Source of the DNA: Botryotinia globosa
Taxonomy: Eukaryota > Ascomycota > Leotiomycetes > Helotiales > Sclerotiniaceae
Reading direction: 5' to 3'
Assembly: GCA_014898425.1 (NCBI GenBank)
Contig: RCSZ01000018.1
Coordinates: forward strand, 1 to 64,000
Length of the DNA stretch: 64,000 nt
The notes below the pieces were generated by a model. The model saw only the letters and a list, made by a program, of their open reading frames with translations. It was not told the DNA's origin and made no database searches. The position numbers and the translations under genes were made by a program. Positions 60,340 through 64,000 of the stretch are shown here, piece by piece. Within the stretch, counting starts at the first letter, position 1, and each line of letters opens with the position of its first letter.

Positions 60340-61919
60340 TTAATTCTGCCCAGTCTTATTTGAAAGAGCGGTTTCAGTGCAGAATTGGCTTATCTTATCC
60401 ACCGTATTCAACCTCACACTCCTGAAATGCAAATCGCTGTCTGGTTTATGGGCCCCCAAATTCACATTCTTTTCCTTATCAATATCTTCTACGGTTTTCG
60501 GAAACTCTTCGAAAGTACCCGTGAAGGCTCCTGGCTCGTTATACATCTGGAAAAATGGATATCCGTATCTAGCGTAGGTTTTCGCGGAAACCGGAGTCTG
60601 AGGAGGTGGTGTGCCTGTGACTAAGTGGAATGTTTTGGGGGCAAGTAATTGTATGTTGAAAATAACTGCATTTCTTTCGTCATATCTGTTCTTATGAAAA
60701 CAGTCTCTTCGAATTGCTTGATGAATAGAACCACCGGGTGCCAATGTCAGTTTATGCTCTTTGTCGTAAAAATCCTTTTTCATCTTTTCGAATTCTCTCT
60801 TCATTTTCTTTTGCAGCAGCTCTTTCTCCCAAGAGGACAAATTTGAAGAGCCGGAATCTCCACGCAGTCTGAGAACTAAATGCACAGTCATTCCCTAAAA
60901 ATCAAATTAGAATGAATATTATGAAGCCCATGATATATTACTCACCTCTTTTATACTAATATCCCCCAAGGTTTCTGCGAATCATGTGTCAGTCCAGCTA
61001 CCCGTTAAGGTTGTTAATTGAGTCAAACTAACGGTATTCTTCAAGTATCTTTCCCATGAATATGAGACGCTGCTGATCTGAAGGTATGCTTTCTTTGCTC
61101 TGTATAAGTTCCTTGAGCGTTGCAACAGTCATGTCGGAGTTCACATGTACAGGGAAACTCTTGCCCGTCAGAGTTTTAATGATTATTTTGTCATCAAAGT
61201 AAGACAATACGCGAAATGGAATGATTTCGAACTGCAAGCCAGAAATTTTGTCGACATCCTTGATCTGTGCTTCAACCGAGTATCCAGAGCCAGCAGGCAC
61301 TGCTACAGGCTGCATGACTGTCTTATTAGTTCTGAAAAAGTCGCCAAACCATTCTTGTCCTGGCACAACAAGATAATCTTGCTTTCCGTCTAATTCAGCG
61401 ATAGGCTCCCCAGCTTTCATCTCACAATGTCTTCTCTCTTCTGACATAGCATTAATTCCATTAACAAAGACTTTGACTGCAAATCGCGAAGCCCCGTACG
61501 CATGAAACTTAATCCACAAAGCCTCGCGTTCTAATCCGTTCATCAGTATAACAAACATGCATGGGTGCGAATAAATTAGACTTACGCCGAATAGGAACAA
61601 ATACACCTCCCTTCCTAACAATATCGACAGGTAGCTTCCCTGCATGATCATCTATTGAAAAAATAGGGAATTTCCCAAGGTTAGGGGGAAGCTCGTAGTT
61701 CTTGCCGTCATCCGGTATCCGAACCGTTCGATGAAGAGATATCTCCATTTTGCCACCACTGTTATTGTTTATGGCAATCGTGTGGTAACCACCTGAAATA
61801 CCATCAATAGCGGATTTCAATTCGACTTTGAGGGATGAGGGAGTCATAGTGAAGGCATTCGTGGCTCGAGTCGATGCATGAAGGAGTGGATTTTTTAATC
61901 TCGCAGAACGATCCCTCAT
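60340..61919 (-). CDS. Ubiquitin-like domain fusion protein
   Basis: Four exons: 61919-61586, 61530-61033, 60974-60946, 60894-60340; introns 55, 58 and 51 bp; all phases agree; 471 aa with no stop. Residues 1-224 form a conserved fungal domain ([54 protein letters not shown]). Residues 226-300 are a ubiquitin fold: [47 protein letters not shown]. The usual terminal Gly-Gly is Gly-Asp and the chain continues, so it cannot be conjugated like ubiquitin and is probably an internal adaptor fold. A Lys/Glu coiled stretch (305-335) and a C-terminal module ([39 protein letters not shown]) follow. The 29-bp exon 3 hides the join from simple frame searches. An alternative start is the Met at 61847. Function unknown. 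Confidence 0.85.
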
Positions 61920-62408
61920 TAAGTATCTCTCACGTTATCATCCACCAAGGTCCAGAAACTCTAACGAAACAAGAATTTTTGAAAACTACATGGACAAACA
62001 AAGAAAGAATCATGTTCGACTCCTGGCACAGCAGGTTTCGAAATATGATTACATGATTCTTTCAGTCTTCCAACTCCATATTCTTCTGACAGAAGCGCGT
62101 TGCCTCGAGCGGGTTCGATTGGTGTGTCAACTACATCTTCGAATTACCATCTAGCTGTGCAAAGAGGAGCTGGTTTGCGACTGAGAAACGAGAGAGAAAA
62201 TCCGAGAAACTTTCAATGGTTGTTCTTGCTTGCTTTGCGGGGTATAAGTTATTGTCTGAGTTTTCAGCAATGTTCAATATTACTGTACACCTAGTACTAG
62301 GAATTATGATAAGTCAATCAAATTAGGTGAAAGAAGTGCATACCCCCGCGAAGGACTGTGAATTTTCCTGTGTTCATTGTCAAAGCTTTGCTTGGGAATC
62401 CTAATACT
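61920..62408 (-). promoter_or_regulatory. Upstream flank of the Ubl gene
   Basis: No gene supported. It probably contains the promoter of the minus-strand Ubl gene. A GGTTCGATTGG stretch at 62108 looks like a tRNA B box but has no tRNA around it. Confidence 0.4.
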
Positions 62409-62885
62409 AAGGGCCCGTTCGGATCGTTTTTGTTGCTAAAATGAGTTTAGTCGGTTTGTTAACTAATAATTTAGGGCCCATTCGGATCGATTTTTTTTTA
62501 GATAATATTGATAACAAATGTAATCTAAATAAATATTTATTAAATTTAAATATTTATTAAATTTAAATATTTATTAAATTTAAATATTGATCAATAATTT
62601 ATATTAATAATATAATTAAGAAAAAATTATTGAATACTAATATTGAGCTACAAAATACTATATCATATTAATCAACAAATTTTAAAATTTGTATGGTAAT
62701 TTTATTAAATTTATAATATAGTTTTGATTAGTATTTCTTAATATATATTACTTTACATTTTGTAAACTTATTAATCTAAAATTTAATATCAATAAAACAT
62801 ACAAAATATAGATTAAATCATTAGTTAATAAATCTACTAAACTCATTTTGATAACAAATTAAAAAAACAATTCGAATAAACCCTT
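62409..62885. mobile_element. MITE-like inverted-repeat element A
   Basis: Left end AAGGGCCCGTTCGGATCG, then AAAATGAGTTTAGTCGG; the right end is the inverted, mutated form (CTACTAAACTCATTTT ... GAATAAACCCTT). The ends enclose the left arm of element B, so the two are interlocked. Confidence 0.6.
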
Positions 62886-63871
62886 AATCTATATTTTATA
62901 CATTTTATTGATATTGAACTTTAGATTAGTAAACTTGCAAAATATAAAATAATATATATTAATGAATGCTAATCAAAACTACATTACAAATTTAACAAAG
63001 TTGTCGTTGGTCACTCGCTTAGCGTGGGATAAGCTAAGCCGAATTGGGAATAATATTAAAATAATACTATATTGGAAACTTAGGCTAGTAGAATAGATAG
63101 AATTTATTATTGAATTGTATTGTATTGTATTATATATTCATATATATATATAAAAGTAAATACTAGAAAAAGATTTGAATATAGAGATCCAAACCACTTA
63201 TTTATGCTTTTTCTTACCCCCTGTATATAGATGACGCAAGCTCATAATACGTATATAGCGTACTTGAAATTTCTGATTTTGTAATCAATTTTATCAATTT
63301 TCTTTATTGATTTACAATTAATTTTTATAATAAAGAAAAAGGAAAAATAATATTGTACAAGATTGCATCTGTCATTCCGCATTCGAACTAGCTCCTACAT
63401 CATATTTCAAATTTTTCAAAATAATGAATTATTATTTTGAATAAAGAACTAATAAAGGATTTCCTTTTTAATAAAGAGTTCTTTATTTTATTTTTATAAT
63501 AATATTCTTCCTTATATAAAGAGAATAAAGAATATAAGAAATTTTTCTTATATTATTGAATTTTTATTATTTTATTATAATGATAGAATTTTATTATTAT
63601 AATTAGTTCCCTTAATATTATAATAATATTAAGTGATTTAATTAATATTTATTAAAAACAACAAAAGTTATTATATCAATTTTAAAATTTGTTGATTAAT
63701 ATAATATAACTTTTTATAACTTAACATTAGTATTTAATAAAACATTTTTTTTGTCTTTTTTTCAATTACATTATCAATATAAATTATTAATTAATATTTG
63801 TATTCGATAAATATTCATTTAGATTATATTTATTATCAACATCATCTAAAAAAATCGATCCGAATGAGTCC
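62474..63871. mobile_element. Long hairpin element B with an inserted solo LTR
   Basis: Ends GGGCCCATTCGGATCGATTT and, inverted, GGACTCATTCGGATCGATTT. The arms (about 62474-62812 and 62888-63871 without the LTR) pair over most of their length, so the element is almost one large palindrome. No coding capacity. The TTCGGATCGATTT core is shared with element A and with the MITE at 18981. Confidence 0.65.
63002..63663 (+). mobile_element. Solo LTR, copy 3 of three
   Basis: 662 bp, TGTCGTTGGTCACTCGC...AAAAACAACA, with a perfect 5-bp target duplication AAAGT (62997-63001 and 63664-63668). The least mutated copy, with CGCTTAGCGTGGGATAAGC intact. Confidence 0.9.
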
Positions 63872-64000
63872 TAAGTCGCCCACTCTACTTTAAGGCCATC
63901 TCTATTTTGAGCTACCCTTTCATATTAAAAATCACTTTTTTAGTTTGTTAATATCTCTATAAATACAAAATTCAATTTAATAAAACTCTATATTTATATA
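63872..64000. other. AT-rich window edge
   Basis: Too short to assign; AT-rich sequence resumes after a small GC pocket (TAAGTCGCCCACTCTACTTT). Confidence 0.4.

Noticed and set aside
62100..62130. tRNA gene suggested by GGTTCGATTGG
   Set aside because: No A box at the right distance and no acceptor pairing.

Overview
The window is nuclear DNA of a filamentous ascomycete. The evidence is small introns (49-70 bp, GT..AG, with CTAAC/CTGAT-like branch sites), a White Collar-1 blue-light receptor, a Zn2Cys6 regulator, and AT-rich transposon islands that look mutated by RIP (repeat-induced point mutation, C to T mainly at CpA). The WC-1 N-terminus and the strongly bimodal base composition suggest Leotiomycetes (Helotiales, Sclerotiniaceae-like). 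That placement is an inference.

Layout. 1-4460: a gene-rich edge with one DUF6594-type membrane protein gene. 4461-19363: AT island 1, holding a complete but dead Ty3/Gypsy element (6786-12922), a long inverted-repeat transposon family, a solo LTR, tRNA-like short repeats, microsatellites and a MITE. 19364-40200: a normal gene block with WC-1 (-), the importin Kap121/Pse1 (-), Sds23 (+), a Zn2Cys6 factor (+) and a DHA1-type MFS transporter (+). 40251-46590: AT island 2, a three-level nest made of a TIR transposon, a Gypsy element inside it, and a solo LTR inside that, all inserted in a 33-bp minisatellite. 46591-52680 and 56693-62400: two accessory stretches of intermediate GC in which almost every recognisable gene lies on the minus strand and is broken. 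These are a ubiquitin-derived array, an LPxPIREIVYE-type gene, an HNH-nuclease gene and several fragments. One intact four-exon ubiquitin-like-domain gene (60340-61919) and one small two-exon gene (48565-48806) stand among them. 52695-56692: AT island 3, a short LTR element carrying a TA-flanked transposon. 62409-63871: inverted-repeat elements interrupted by another solo LTR.

The housekeeping block contains unrelated conserved genes: light sensing, nuclear import, PP2A-linked stress control, transcription and drug or metabolite efflux. Importin and SDS23 are divergent, while the Zn2Cys6 factor and the MFS gene are codirectional and could form a regulator/transporter pair. The accessory part is the more unusual one. 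Ubiquitin-fold sequence occurs at two separate places, a truncated paralogue of the intact Ubl gene lies next to it, and several nonsense codons are explainable as single C to T changes, two or three of them in a CpA context. This suggests a gene family expanded by duplication and then damaged by RIP or its leakage from adjacent repeats. All intron-exon models were read by eye; joins were accepted only when phase and protein similarity agreed.
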